From Patiria miniata (taxonomy: Eukaryota > Echinodermata > Asteroidea > Valvatida > Asterinidae), in contig NW_024037057.1 of assembly GCF_015706575.1 (NCBI RefSeq), positions 8,675,203-8,739,202 on the forward strand: a stretch of 64,000 nucleotides of DNA. The letters run 5' to 3'. Shown here in pieces: positions 23,276-35,671 of the stretch. Below the pieces are notes generated by a model that was given only the letters and a program-made list of their open reading frames with translations, was not told the origin of the DNA and did not search any database. Both the position numbers and the translations under genes were made by a program. Every line of letters begins with the position of its first letter. Positions within the stretch are counted from its first letter, which is position 1.

Positions 23276-26200
23276 TTTTGTGACTGTCAAGATATTACCT
23301 GAGAATTTCAAAAAAAGGAATTGAGGATTCCACAAAACTGATTCCCGCCACTACAAGTTTTTCAAAATTTGTTTCACTGTTGCCGTTGTGTTTTGAGTTT
23401 AGGACTTTTTGTCACACTAGTAATCTTTAATTGTCCTGACCTCCCAAACGTTTGTGAATAATTTTCTTTTGATCCTGAATTGCCTATATTTTTCCGGTTA
23501 AACACAATGTGGATTTGATGAAGTGGACCGTGAATTAACTTGTTGACACGAGTCGAAGGTTGATTAAAGAATTTCTGCAGTAGAACCAGGGGGTCTGTTG
23601 TTGTCATTTCACTCCTTTCTAAGAAGCTGTGGATGGAATTTAAAGGGACTTGAAAATTAAGGAACTTTGCAAGTACCACTTGCAAGTAGCGCAGCATTTT
23701 GGCATTCCACTTTCTTTCAGGAATGGACTTTTTCTAAAAGTACTTGAAAATTTCGAAAGGACTTTAAAAAACAACGCTTTCAGCAAATACTGTGCTCAAA
23801 ATGCCAAAACTGCTGTGGGTGAAAGTGAGTGTGTCTATTGTCCTTAAGATGCATCTGCATCAGTACAATGGCTGTTGAGCATTTTCCTCAACAGTCATAC
23901 ATTTCAAGGCCAACTTTTTTCAAATAAAAAGAGAATACTGTAGCATCTTGTGGACAGTTTTACTTCCATTTTGAGTGCCATCCATCGTTTTAATTAAGGA
24001 ACATTCTGTTCTCATCAAGATACCACATGCTGAGGTTTTTAAGATCCACGTTTTGTTCGGGTTCCTCAGGTGTCCAGGAGATGTGAAATTAACATCTGCA
24101 CCATGTTACACCTCTTGAACTGCCCTGCTGTTGGGCCTGCAGTGAGGGTCAGTCTGGGTCTATAAGGGAAGACCTTTGTTCCAGTTTATGCCCCCCCCCC
24201 TTATTTTTCTTTTGAATTGTTTTATTTTTAGTGGCAGATGGGCGAAGTCTGGAGATTGATACACTGGTTTTATTTAGGGAGAGTGTTATGCTAGGCGTGG
24301 CGTTGTGAACGAGATCTCGGTTGCAATCGCTAGGTGATGATGATGATGTGATGCTAGGAAGTTGGTACTAGTATCTTCACAGATAGTTACCCTGTATAAA
24401 TGCCTTGTCTGGCTTGATTCTAGGAGAAGTTTTTCAAATTTGAGTGCGGGTGGGTAGGGGGTAGAGATATTTCGATTTCTCCCTGTAAGTATTTGTTCAT
24501 GACCCTTTCTATTTGCTATTTGCATCAAAACACTAGATTGAAACAATGTGAGATTACACCTGCAAAACATACTCTTTTGCTTACAGCAAAACCTGTAGAC
24601 TCTTATGCTTATAGTTTTGCTAAAACTGTTAATTTTGTAAGAGTCACTTCAAGTGGAAAATGCTGACCAGTACTGTCTCGATGTCGGCCAACTTTACAAG
24701 GATCCTCAGTTTTTCCTCTTTATTGTTTATTAATTGGTAGAGGAGTTATAAGTTCAAGTAGACAAAGTAGGACACTACACTGGTCATTAATGAGACAGTG
24801 ACTGAACTCAAAGTTCAATCAATTAACGGCGCACCTGCGTGACAACAAAACCATGCACTGTCCCATAGGGGCAAGTGCTGTCACTGACCAAGTACATGCG
24901 CAAATTGATTAATTATAACAATTAAGCTTGTTTTAAGGAAGTCAGGTTTTTATTCTGAAGTAGCTGCTGGAAATGTCATTGGGTCTTTGCACTTTGTATG
25001 TCGTATGGTCCTATATTTCTTATTCAGGGGCATTGGGTATGGCCAGAATATATTCGTGTTCGGATTTGAAGGTTTGCATTGGCTTACGTTTGTGTATCAA
25101 ATGTGTTCTTGGCTCTTAAGTTTTTAGCCATTGAATCAGATTCACTTGTGGTCTCCAACTTGTAGTTTGAGCAACTTCGAAAGTGTACGCTGTGCCCAGG
25201 TTCAGGGAGCTACAATGTACATGTAGATGAGTTTGCTCAGCCAGTACTGAATATGTACATGTGAATATCAGCTAATTACCAGTTCCACTCAACAGAAAAC
25301 TTGTGATATTTTGGCTGGTAGCCTGCTTTGGCAAAGCAAAAACTTTGATGCTGGGCAAGTTTCTGTTGGGAGTTTTGCTGAGCTACTCCCTCAAGCAGAA
25401 GCTCCAAAACACCCTTTTTTCCTTAAATTTTTCATCAAACCATGGAACCCTGCTGGACGGTCCTTGAAGGAAACAGTTTGGCCAGGGCCCGAAGTTGCCC
25501 ATCCCCTGTGGTTCAGGGGTCAGCCCTGGTCAGCCCTGGTCGGCCAAAGGGGAACCTTTGGACCACTTCCCCACTTTTGCAGCCCTCCTTTTGGGCCAGG
25601 TGTGGTGGAAGTACCTGTCAGTCAACACAGAGGGGCGACCAAGGGGCGATGCATGTTAGCAGAGGCGCCCCTACGAACCGTGAAACCCGAAGACAGTTTT
25701 GAATTGGATTGCCTGGGCTGGGCAGGGTTCAGTCAGGTTCATTTTGGTCGGTAGTCCTGCAGGGAAGGACATTGTTTCTGGCTTACAAGCCTTTAAAGAA
25801 TGTTATGCTCTTCTTGATTTTTTTTTTTAGAGTTTTGGAAAAAATTGTGCTTGTGGGAAAAACCATCAGTGTTATTTATTGGATGTTTGCACTGTAGGGG
25901 GCAGATTCCAACATGTTGAGTATCAAAATTGATTCTAAAGTGGAAATTGTTTGTTTTATTCTGTGTCAAAAGTGAGAAATGTCCTCAAATTGATGCTTTC
26001 CTATCTTAAATCTGTTGATTCTCTCTAAACCTACATAGCTAAAAGGATCAAGTTCTGTTGCATTAAGAACAGCAACTTATTAAAAAAGAAATCATCCACG
26101 TGCGCTGTTTTCAAGCTAGTGCATGTGCGTGAGGTACGCTCGGCATTTCCTGGGTAGCGCTGCCAATATTTCCAAGACTGGATATGATTCATCTTGTTGA

Positions 26201-27035
26201 TAGATGGCCCTCCACCGCCGCGGCAACTTAGCCGCATTTGTCAAGAGAATGGCTGCAAAATAGGGGATTAAAAATTCAAATCCAATATTGGACCAAGACG
26301 GCTGCACCTCCTGCAGGCAGTAGGCCCTCCTTAGGTGAAAGTGCTGCTGGGCTGACTAATTGGGTATCCCACGGTGCGTAGACCAATAAGGTAGATGCGT
26401 CTGCTTGAAATCTTGGATGTCCTTTTTTTTTCTCTTTTCGGGGTGGCATGCCAGGTGCTTCTCTTCACAGGTGAAGAGAACCACACTTTTTGAGATTTTG
26501 GTGATGTGTTTTGTGTCAAAATTTGTGGTCCGAAATTGCTTCATTTACAGTTTCGTGTAGGTCCCCCTCATTTTAAATTATCTGATTGAGTTCGGTTATG
26601 GATCTGATGGGTCTGCCACGGGGAAGAAGTTTCAGAGCGGTGTGTTTTGTCACAAAATATGCCAGTTTTGATCTGTGTACAATTTGGCTGGAAGTTGAGA
26701 TGTGCTGATGTTCATCAATTTGTTCTTGGAAATCAAACCTCAATTTAAGTAGGTTCTCTTCAGTTGAGTGTTTCATCTCAAAATGTGTCAAATTTACTTG
26801 ACTCAAATTGGTCGTCCCCGGGCAATAATGTATTCGCCATTTTCAATTGATTTGATCCACAAAATTCCATGAAAAACAAGTGTGCTTCTTCTCCAAAAAC
26901 TGTCCTGGAGACTGCTTGAGTATATAAATGTAAATTTTTGAACCCACTTCAGTTTTTTTCATTTTGACTTGCTGGATCCTACAAATCTATCAAGCACACA
27001 TTTTACCGTCATGACCTGGTTGGCTGATGGTGATT
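23276..27035. other. Non-coding stretch with no gene seen
   Basis: Contains the longest open frame of the window (25311-25754, 147 codons, no ATG start) in a locally GC-rich block with a doubled TCAGCCCTGG. The frame has no recognisable domain. A perfect hairpin lies at 26459-26480 (TTCTCTTCAC-AG-GTGAAGAGAA). The minus strand of 26330-26800 has repeated TCAAAAT.TGTG words but no family I know. Confidence 0.5.
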
Positions 27036-27042
27036 ACTCTCT

Positions 27043-27079
27043 TGACCTTTGACTTCAAAGGTCAAAGGTCTTGACCTTT
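27043..27079. promoter_or_regulatory. Nuclear-receptor half-site cluster
   Basis: Four AGGTCA-like half-sites are packed into 37 bases as two interlocked palindromes. TGACCTTTGA (27043-27052) pairs with TCAAAGGTCA (27055-27064), and AAAGGTC (27064-27070) pairs with GACCTTT (27073-27079). Overlapping direct repeats with one-base spacing (AGGTCA-A-AGGTCT on plus and AAGTCA-A-AGGTCA on minus) fit the DR1 element bound by HNF4, COUP-TF and RXR heterodimers. The DNA could also form a small cruciform. Function is inferred from the motif only. Confidence 0.5.
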
Positions 27080-30000
27080 ATTGGGAGTCACTTTGAATTT
27101 CTACATGTAGGTGTGAAAACGTTGATGGCATTGCTGCCACTTTTGGAGACTTCCTGGTGTCAGCTTTAACTTCGGTCTTAAAAGTGATCATTTGTTACTT
27201 GTTGCCTCTGTGATGAGAAGTCTTCAAATGTAGGAATTAATGTTAAAGAATTTTGTAAAAGCTTAGCACAATGCAGTGTACATAAATATGTATATTTATA
27301 TCAATTCTCACTCCTGTGTTCACCATTCAAAGTTCAATTGTCCTCACTGTAGGTTGAAAATTACAATGCAATTCTGCAGAAAGCTTGTTTGAAAGTATGT
27401 CATTCTGTCCATGATTCGTCCTATGTTTGAAGTTGGTTGTGTGTCAGTCAGTTTTTAAGAGCTTCAGTTTCAATCTGTCTGATAGAGTATCCACAAACTT
27501 TAATACTCCATGTTTTCTGAAGTCATCTCCCATCCCACGATCTCCTTGAATCATTGGCGACCAATTCTGTCGAGGAATTTCAGGAGATTCCTTGATCGTT
27601 AGATCCCCGGGGAGAACCGTGACACTATACACAAAAGGTAAATCAACTTGACTTTGGGCCTCACCTTGCGCTAGACTTCCAAGGTGAGAAGGGGTCACTG
27701 CTAGCCCCCCCCCCCCCCAGTCCCCCCCCCCCTTCAACTAAATATCCAATCTGTCTAGCCATCCAAATCTAAACACTCATCCAGAAGCCAAACGAACTTG
27801 TGCGGCCCCTCAGTTTAAGAACAACTAAAGACTCGAATTTACGACGCAACTGGGACCCGGTAAATCATCATTGCCTTCACGGCCACAGGGATGGATGGGA
27901 GGCAGGAATCAGACACAGTTAACTATGGTGTTCCAATGTGCAACCGGGGAATTGACAAATCGGGCTGCCTTGCCAAAATGTTCCTTAAATTCAAAACACA
28001 ATGGTGAGCATTTCTTAACTCTACAGAATGTCTAAATAGCGAGAACCTAGAAAACAAATTGCCAATGAAGTTTAAGGGTAAATAAGAATTTCCTATTCGC
28101 TGATAAATCTCCCTATGTAAATAAATGAGTAAACATCGAACTGATCCGTAGTAAAATTTATTAATCTGTTCCTACCCATTCCGCAAATGATGTAAATAAT
28201 TTTCCGAGGCAATTTATGCTGTCTTGCTTGGGAACACCTGGGTCTCCGGCCAAATTGTTTGTCCCAACGTAAGAGTGAAAGGTCTTTCCAGCGAATGGTT
28301 TACGACTGTATTTAGCGGGTTGCAAATGCATCCCTCACCCCGTGATTTAGGTCAGCGATGAAACGTTAATGCCTTTCTGAAACACGGTTCGAGTTTCAGG
28401 CGCGCGGAATTGAGGCTGTTTGATTTAGGAGTGAATATTGGTTGATATACGCTGATGACTTGGGCTGGCCGGTGGTTATTCCTTTTCCAGCGGTTGTGTT
28501 AATTATTGTGGAAAGTTTGATCTCGTGTGAGTTGTAAGATTGATGTTTGGGTTTTTTTCTTGGAATCCGTGTTTCTAGAAACCTTCCATAAGCTTCCTTG
28601 GTGCAAACCCTCAAATTTAATTTTGATAAACAATCGTTTAACATTTCTTGAGGCTTTGAACTATTATGCTGGGGAGATGCTTTATCAAATTATTTTGCAT
28701 ACTTCGAAGAATATCCTTCTTCATATTTTGTTACTGCCAGTACCCAAGTACTAGATGAGATCTTCAACGCCGTTACAATTCTAGGTGGAAATAGCAGCAA
28801 ATTTTCAAGAGACAGTCACACACCCCACTGGAAGCAGAATGTCCGAATGTTGCACTTGGGAAGCCCATCTGTCATCTGTCGGCCTCACCTTACGGGCACC
28901 GGTTTGAACCCCACGACGCTGAAATAATAAACATCTTGCTTCCCCTCTGTACGAACCTGTTTCCACGGTCTCGGTGCAGCGATACTCTGTCTCCACGCCA
29001 TCTCATCATAGTTTTTTATCCTTCCGCGCCGTCTCGTCTAAAGTTCAAGACTTTGTGCGCACTTTTGGCATATTACTTAACCTTCCGATGTTACGCTAAA
29101 GTATTGTTTGAAAGTCGGAGAGGGATACGGCATCACTTTTTTTTTGTTTAGTCTTGAGCTTGGTTGTCTTGGGAGCAGCGAAGCGGGGATAGGGAGGGGA
29201 TTTTTTATTTCCTTTTCCGGAATTATTGCGATGCGCTCGATCGGGAGAGGGCATTGATGTCATGCGCAGGGCAGGGCAAAGGTATTAGCACAGTTACTGG
29301 ATCGTGTCGGGATTGGATTGAGATGCTTTCTCTTTATGACGCTTGATTGGAATGAACAGCAGACTGGCGGATTAAGGAAAGATATCGCCCCTCAGGAGAG
29401 ATTTCCTTCGAACCTGTGCGTGACTCTGGTTTTACGCTGGATTACTTCATTTTAACTGACACAGAATTGGACGACTAGCTGTATCACTCAAACTTCAAAG
29501 TACAGTCCAAAATGGTGCAGTGAATGTGTTTTTTTTTTAAATACAGAAGTGAAGTCCAAGCAAGCTCCTTGAAGCAGCGGGGACTTTAAGATTGCAATTT
29601 GAAAAGTGCATATGAGAGAGTTTCTTTATCTTGTATAATCACAGCTTCATTGTTACTTGTTTATCAGGATGAAAGAAGTTGAATTGGAACTGGATTTTAA
29701 CAAAAGGAACTCGACCGATTTCATTTTGTCAGACATATGTTGGAGGCTCCGTAACCCTAACCTACCTGGATGGTTATGACTCATACCATTGTCTTGGATT
29801 GCAAATGCCGTTTTTTCCTGCTCTGTTCTGCCGTTTTGCCGATGTGCTCCAATGAAAACCAGATGGCACTCTAGAATTCAACCTGCTGTGCTGTAAAAAA
29901 TTCCACCGATTTTTCCGAAATTGATGTGCATTTTTAATAGGACAGATATTGAAAATCTCCCTGTCTGTATCGCTGTACAAGTAAACCAGGCTTAATACCA

Positions 30001-30188
30001 TTTTGAATTATGGGAATGTTTTGGACCATCTGTATTTGACCATTTTAGGCTTTGAACGCCTGGAAAGTTATAAATGTTTCTCGCACAACTTTGACATCTA
30101 CAAATGAAAAATTGGAACTCATGAAAGAAACAAAACCCATAATTTTTTTTATAAGATTTGAAGGTTTGCATGGTGAATGTAGCAATGA
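27080..30188. other. Non-coding stretch with balanced-composition blocks
   Basis: A poly-C pair lies at 27705-27732. Blocks at about 27840-28420 and 28830-29330 are less AT-rich, with CpG and homeobox-like words, and are candidate regulatory sequence. No exon with both splice signals was found. Confidence 0.45.
27705..27732. repeat. Poly-C tract
   Basis: Fourteen C, then AGT, then eleven C. Simple sequence, G-quadruplex-prone on the minus strand. Confidence 0.85.
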
Positions 30189-30318
30189 GATAAAGATTTA
30201 CGGTAGCACTATATGACAAATCTCTATTGTGCGAAGAACCGGGGGAAACTCAACGTTTTGGAAAGTATGCTTTGGCCGTCGTCATGAAACTGAAGGGATT
30301 CTGACAAAGAATGGAGGT

Positions 30319-30385
30319 TATATGGTGTGACTGGAAGCAAAGAAGCACGCGAAGGATGCAGTGTTGTTTCCAGTCACACCATATA
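30319..30385. repeat. Perfect 18-bp hairpin with 31-nt loop
   Basis: TATATGGTGTGACTGGAA (30319-30336) is the exact reverse complement of TTCCAGTCACACCATATA (30368-30385). The size resembles a small-RNA precursor, but the stem has no bulges and it sits inside a repeat composite. A fold-back transposon remnant is at least as likely. Confidence 0.6.
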
Positions 30386-30557
30386 GACCTTTATCATGCT
30401 TCCACCATTTTAGTCATGTTCCCTGTATCCAATAACAGCACTGAATGATAATGTTTTTGTGCAAAAAGGAACCAGACTACTTTTCCTTCCAACCTCACTT
30501 TGGTTACATTGATCTGAATGGGAAAAAATCAAATGGCTGCAACATGATAATGGTCTA
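30384..30557 (-). mobile_element. TA-flanked MITE (Tc1/mariner-like style)
   Basis: The ends TAGACC..TTATCATG and CATGATAATGGTCTA are inverted-complementary with one mismatch over about 15 bases. TA lies on both sides (30382-30383 and 30558-30559), the target-site duplication typical of Tc1/mariner. Its reverse complement matches 9402-9560 closely, so the family is dispersed. At 174 bp it cannot encode a transposase. Confidence 0.6.
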
Positions 30558-30704
30558 TAACCTCTCTTCTTCATTCCCTTCAGTCTTCTGACAATGGGCA
30601 GAGCACACTGTCCGAAACGTTGAGTTACCCCCGGTTCTTTTCACAACCTTACCAACTCACAAAAGAGATTTGTAACATGGTGCACTGCTGCCGTAATCTT
30701 TATC

Positions 30705-31927
30705 TTACCACAATGTTTTTGTTGACAGTGATACAGATATATCAATTAATGCTACAACCATCTACCAGTGAAGTGAAAGACAGTGTCACTGCCCACACGT
30801 AACAGCAGAGCAACATTTGAAATTCAGTTCTCTGGGGGAAAAAGGTCGATGGGAAAATATTGCTTGGCTGTGTTCTTGTGGCCGTGGTGGTGAAGGGAGG
30901 CAGTGGTATGGGATTAAATGCGGTTCTATTCAGTCAACCGGCATAGAAAACCCCAGCACTGCTGTGGGGAGGATTAGCACAAGTCTAACAAAAGGCGGCG
31001 GCAGTCTACACAAGACCATGGTTCTTGGGTCCCGCGGACTTTTGCCCGACCGATGTCTCTTGAACCTGAAACAAAATTGCCTTTTCTTCAAAAAAAAGAA
31101 AAAAAGACCTGCTATTCACTTCTCGCAATTTTGCCTTCTCTTTCCTTTCCCGCCCAGACCTACCGTGGTTTTTTACTAAGATGGTGCCCCAACAACAAAG
31201 TTGGAAAGAAAAAAAAAGGGGAAAGAAGAAAAGGAAATAATAAAAGAAACTAGAGGTTTGATTGCGTGGTTGGTGGATGGCCTTTGGGCCAGCTTTTGTT
31301 GGTGGACGGCAGGCGGTGTTTTGTGTCGGCTTGTGACGTGGAGAGCACCTGCGATGATGTGAATCGCAGGCCGTTTTTGCTTTTTAAAGATCGATTCTTC
31401 CCCCCTTCTTTCGCGGTGAAAAGGATCTGAGTATTTTCTTCCTTTTTAAAAAGCAATAGTACAGGCTCATTTAGAATGGTGGTTTGTTCCTCGCGGGGTA
31501 CAGGGGCACTGGTTCCATGGCAACGGTTTCGGCCGGAGTCGGTGCATTTTTGCAGCAAGAAAGGTGTGAGGTTTCTTTTGTCGCGCGGAAAAATAATTTT
31601 TGATTCTGCCTGGAAGGGCGTCAGAAGGAAAAGTCATGGTGACAAAAAAAAAAAAGAGAAGAAAAAAACGAGGAAGAATGTGGGAGAAACACCTCTGAAT
31701 GTTGTCTTTGTGTTGTTTGATGTGGTTTTAGGCTCTGGGCTGTAATTTAAGAGCGGTTGCGTCTATTGGAATGGCGGTGTCGGGCCGTAATGACGGTTAT
31801 GTTCAAGGGTAATTCAATAGCTTGTTTGGTGGAATGGGGAATGTTTAATTGAATTCTGGTACACAATGGGTCCCAATTTAACGGACTTCTCTGCAGAAAA
31901 TTTGGTTTAGCAAATTTCAACCAAAAT
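30705..31927. other. Non-coding stretch with an X-box-like word
   Basis: AT-rich and purine-rich runs (31200-31250, 31640-31680). GGTTCCATGGCAAC at 31511-31524 is a weak RFX X-box match. No exon found. Confidence 0.45.
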
Positions 31928-32166
31928 CAGGGCTCAATTTTATGGTTCTGCCTGCCATGGAACTCAGCGCTTATGATCGCAAAGTTGCTTTAAGCGCTAG
32001 TAGCGAAACTCTGGCTAACCCTACACGTAAGAATCCTTAGTCAAAGATGTACGCATGCGCAGAGGCCTAAATTCCTTGCTTGCCTATGAAATATGCTGCC
32101 TGTTACTTGGTACTTGTAACGTTGGTGAAGAATTTTCTCCCATAGTTTGGGCTTTATATGCATGGT
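31928..32166. mobile_element. MITE-like element, relative of 1502-1753
   Basis: Begins CAGGGCTCAATTTTATGGTT and shares internal blocks with the 1.5-kb copy (CTCTGGCTAACCC, TACGCATGC, AAATTCCTTGCTTGCCTATG). The inverted right end is more decayed here. It is non-coding. Confidence 0.5.
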
Positions 32167-35100
32167 TACTTTGTTAGAATCCTTTGTAAGAATAGAAATT
32201 AAAATTTCTAAAGCCTCATTATATTTTTCTAAAAACTCATTACACGTTGGTTCCTAACCGCACTCGCCATATGCCGTAAGAGGTCAGTACTGGGCCGTCC
32301 CCTTTTCATCTAATCAAGGCGGGATAAGTTCAAAGGTTTCACCCCCCTTGGGGCGCAAACCGTCCCCCTTATTGTTCAAACTATTATGATAGGGGATTAA
32401 AACACACACCACGAGGGGCGGTACAAAACACCCCTTTTTCGGCCAACCGAACGCCCCCGGGGTTGCATGTGCAGCACTCTAAAAGCCCCACTGATCGATA
32501 CAAATATAGGCCCCTAAAATTTTACACATGCAAAAAAAGAGGGTTTCGTGTTATTACTGTGTGGCATATTGTTGAGTGCATGATATTGTTTTTGCCCTGC
32601 GGCATTTGGCGTGTCGTGTAATCGATTAAGTGGGGGTTTTTTAGTCAGACGATGAAAACATCAACTTGGGTTAATCTTAAGGGATTTCAGGTTTTTCCCT
32701 CACAAAAGCTCGCCTCATATATAAAGTACATGTAATTTAGGTAATAAAAACAAACCTTATCTTTTTGATTTGTCTATTTAAATGTTGGCTTGCTATAAAG
32801 TAAGTATGTAGCTGTGCATGTACCCCTTTTCAACCCAAAATTTGAAAGAGTTTTATCTATTTGCATTGGTTATCACATATATACTTCAACCGAGCATGTA
32901 AAAATCCATCTGTATTCAGTTACACATGGGTGTCACGAAAATAAATATTTCCTAGTTTCGACAAATGCGGGCAGTTGGTCGGTCATGAACTCAAATCACA
33001 TCAACCAGTTGAGAAAATATTTGGGATTCATGGACAAGAGAAAAAGCTAAACGATGAGTATGTACGGTCACGATAAACACTCCAGTCGTAAGAGATGTGA
33101 GGTATTCAAGGGGGAGGATGGAACGCACACCTGTACCCCCGGGCACTTGGCTATCCCCCCCCCCCCCCCCCCATCGCAAGTTTCATGTTTTCATCCCAGA
33201 AAAAATGTCTGTATTTTTTTTTCTCTCTCGGGAAGGCGGGAGGGGGCTTGTACAAGTTATGATATTTTCTTAATGGACCCCTGCATGTTTTTTTGGCTTT
33301 GTCAGCAAGTAGGCAATAATTGATCTTTTTTTTATGAGGCTATTGTGTTTGAAGTAACCGTTTATATTATGCTTATTCATGATATTTGTGAGGAAACTCA
33401 TGGCGAGCCAGTTAAAGTGAGTTGAAACAAGGTTGAACTTGCAACTTTATGTTTTGATGGCAACCATGTCACCTCAAGGATGATTTTTTAACTTATGAAC
33501 TTGTCAACTAAGGAGGTGTCAACAAAAAATTGATTTGTTGATGAATGAGATTTTTAATTTGCTTAAATGTTTTCTCATTTGACAACTTTTTATATGATAA
33601 TGAAAATATTAGGATTGGATGTTGAGTAAACGTTGTGCAAAAAAACAAAAGAATCAAAACAACACCAGAGGCAAAAGACATCATGTTCACGAACCGCAAC
33701 TAACAGATGTGACAGCGATTAACAGGATTTGGGGATTAGCACCAACATGGGCCCAGCAAATCCTACTACATCCCCCACCCAACACGACAACATCCATGAC
33801 AAGTTTGGTTCAACAGACAGACACGTCGCACGTCACGCGTCACTCACGTCGGCATTCGCTCAAATCCGTTTCCTCCATTACCTCGCACTTCGCTAAACCA
33901 TTTAGGATTATTGTCAATTTTTTTCAACGTGTGACATTTTGACAGATGGACTGTGAATATCAAAACCATGTCTAGCCCTGCTCGGATCAAACCGAAACAT
34001 TTTTAATGTCACGTTGAACCCATCTTGGGGGTAAGCTTGTACTTTTTGAATGAACATAAAGGGCAGTAAAGTACAAGAGCTCGTTCAATGAACTTTTATT
34101 TTTGTTAATTTTTATATTGAAAAGTGGGTGAGGAATTGAACAAATAATGAGTGCATGAAAACTCAACTTTACGATAAAAAGGAAAAAATAGCTTACTTCC
34201 ATTGACCAAACTTTTTTTTATCCCTGTTTTTGTTCAGTTGTGAATTCAACTTTTAATTCCAAATTTCTTACACTTCACTAAATAGATTGAGAAAAAACTA
34301 CCACCAGACTGGAAAAGTAAAAATTACAGTATGGACGACCTCACCCACGGAGCACCGTTACCGTGGCACTGCACTTTCCAGTTAAATCTTCCCAAGATGC
34401 ACTCTGACTCAACCTACCCCATCACACCTACCTGCGTTCTAGTCACATGACCATCACTTACGAAGGTGTTTTTCCGTGTTTTGCCAAAACATTGGAATAG
34501 AATGAGAAAGGAAAAAAAAAACTTGAGCGTCACGCTTTTTATCCGTTGGGAAAACATCCCAAGTATTATCAAAGGCTGGAAATATTAATTAAGCTCCCAC
34601 AAAAAAGCAACCAACCGTAAGAGAGATTAGCTATTGAAGAAATAAAAAGCCGTTTTTTTTTCAACGGTGAGGTCTAGAAGCGCCGAAGTGCATTGACAAA
34701 TTACCCTCAACCACACCCGACAAAAGAGTGTTCTTCATGCGTGCATAATTTTTGACATGTTTTCATAACTTGCTCGAACACAGTGGCTGTTTGCTTGCCG
34801 AAATTATTCACAGCTCCCACACAACAAAGAGCGATGCGGACAACAACTCAAAAAAACACCCCCGGTTGTGGTTTAACACATGTTTTGATTACCTCACTTC
34901 CGATGAAAACGATTTTATACTTAGATCATAATTTTTTTAATCTTACACCATGGGCTAAAATACTACCTTGCAATGGTGATTGAAATTGTGCAACCAAAAA
35001 AACGATCCCTTTTTTCCCCCAGCCTTTTTTTTATTCCTGGTACGAGTGCTTGGGGTTGTTTGTCCAAAGTAATTTAATTCCTTGGCAAGTCTTCAGCTTG

Positions 35101-35278
35101 ATTGGGAAACTTAATTAAGAGATTGACTGCTAATAAATGAGAAGTTGTATAAGAAAAAGTCATTGTCCGTGAGTTCAGTGTACTCTTCACATGGCCAATT
35201 TTGTAAAGAATTCCAAGCAGTTAGAGAAAATTTGTAGTAAAAATAGAAAGTTACATTTGAAACTTTGAGACGTTTACA
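32167..35278. other. Non-coding stretch with no gene seen
   Basis: An 18-nt poly-C lies at 33155-33172. The block 33780-33905 is rich in ACGTC/CACGTC words. Much of the rest is AT-rich. No splice-framed exon. Confidence 0.5.
33155..33172. repeat. Poly-C tract (18 nt)
   Basis: Uninterrupted cytosine run. Simple sequence, length uncertain. Confidence 0.85.
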
Positions 35279-35280
35279 TA

Positions 35281-35452
35281 GACCATTTCTAGCACGCCCC
35301 ATGGAGGCCCCCTTCAATGGCGAAAGCATTGTGCTAAAGCTATTGTACAAAGTAACTGCATCATGGCGGATCGTCTGAACAATAGCTAGCACAGCCATTG
35401 AAGGGGGCCTACGGCCTGCATGAGTGTGCAGTGATTGTGCACTTGGATTGGT
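35281..35452. mobile_element. Candidate inverted-repeat element
   Basis: AGGCCCCCTTCAATGG (35305-35320) is perfectly inverted at 35395-35410. The homology continues inward (GTGCTA, AGCTATTGT) and more weakly outward to GACCA ends. A near-palindromic unit of about 170 bp of this kind is typical of MITEs. The target-site duplication and superfamily are not resolved. Confidence 0.45.
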
Positions 35453-35529
35453 CAATATAAGAAAACGGGACACACTTTTAATACACATCCACGAGTACAT
35501 GTACATCATATTGAGACATCAATCCTTTT

Positions 35530-35671
35530 GTAAAGTTTTTAGTGATTTGCATGTACAATCCTAGATCTATCAAATATACTGCAAAAAAAAAACCCTTGGT
35601 GTAAAGCTTTTAGTGATTTGCATGTGCAATCCTAGATCTATCAGATATACTGCGAAAAAAAAAAGCCTTGG
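35530..35671. repeat. Two-copy tandem repeat, period 71 bp
   Basis: Copy 1 (35530-35600) and copy 2 (35601-35671) differ at only a few transitions. They share the words TTTTAGTGATTTGCATGT and AATCCTAGATCTATCA and an A-run. The high identity points to a recent duplication or unequal exchange. Confidence 0.85.

Larger units (their letters stand above)
30189..30704. mobile_element. Composite element with long inverted arms
   Basis: The left arm (30189-30321) and right arm (30556-30704) are inverted-complementary over roughly 130 bases with gaps. Shared blocks are GATAAAGATT.ACGG, ACAAATCTCT.TTGTG, GAACCGGGGG.AACTCAACG, and CTGAAGGG with GGTTATA. On the plus strand the right arm contains CTGACAA (30588-30594), a 6-bp stem GGGCAG/CTGTCC with a 6-nt loop, then GAAAC (30614-30618). 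This matches the order of hammerhead ribozyme parts (CUGANGA, stem II, GAAA), although the core is degenerate. Hammerhead motifs in inverted or direct terminal repeats are known from Penelope-like retroelements, so a remnant of such an element is my inference. No reverse transcriptase is visible. A 67-nt hairpin and a TA-flanked MITE lie between the arms. Confidence 0.5.

Noticed and set aside
25311-25754. Longest open frame of the window, 147 codons, as a gene
   Set aside because: It has no ATG start, no known domain and no splice signals. With roughly 6% stop codons in this composition, one frame of about this length is expected by chance in 64 kb.
26330-26800. Decayed protein with repeated xKH motifs on the minus strand
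   Set aside because: The repeats come from TCAAAATNTGTG-like DNA words, are broken by stops, and match no family I know.
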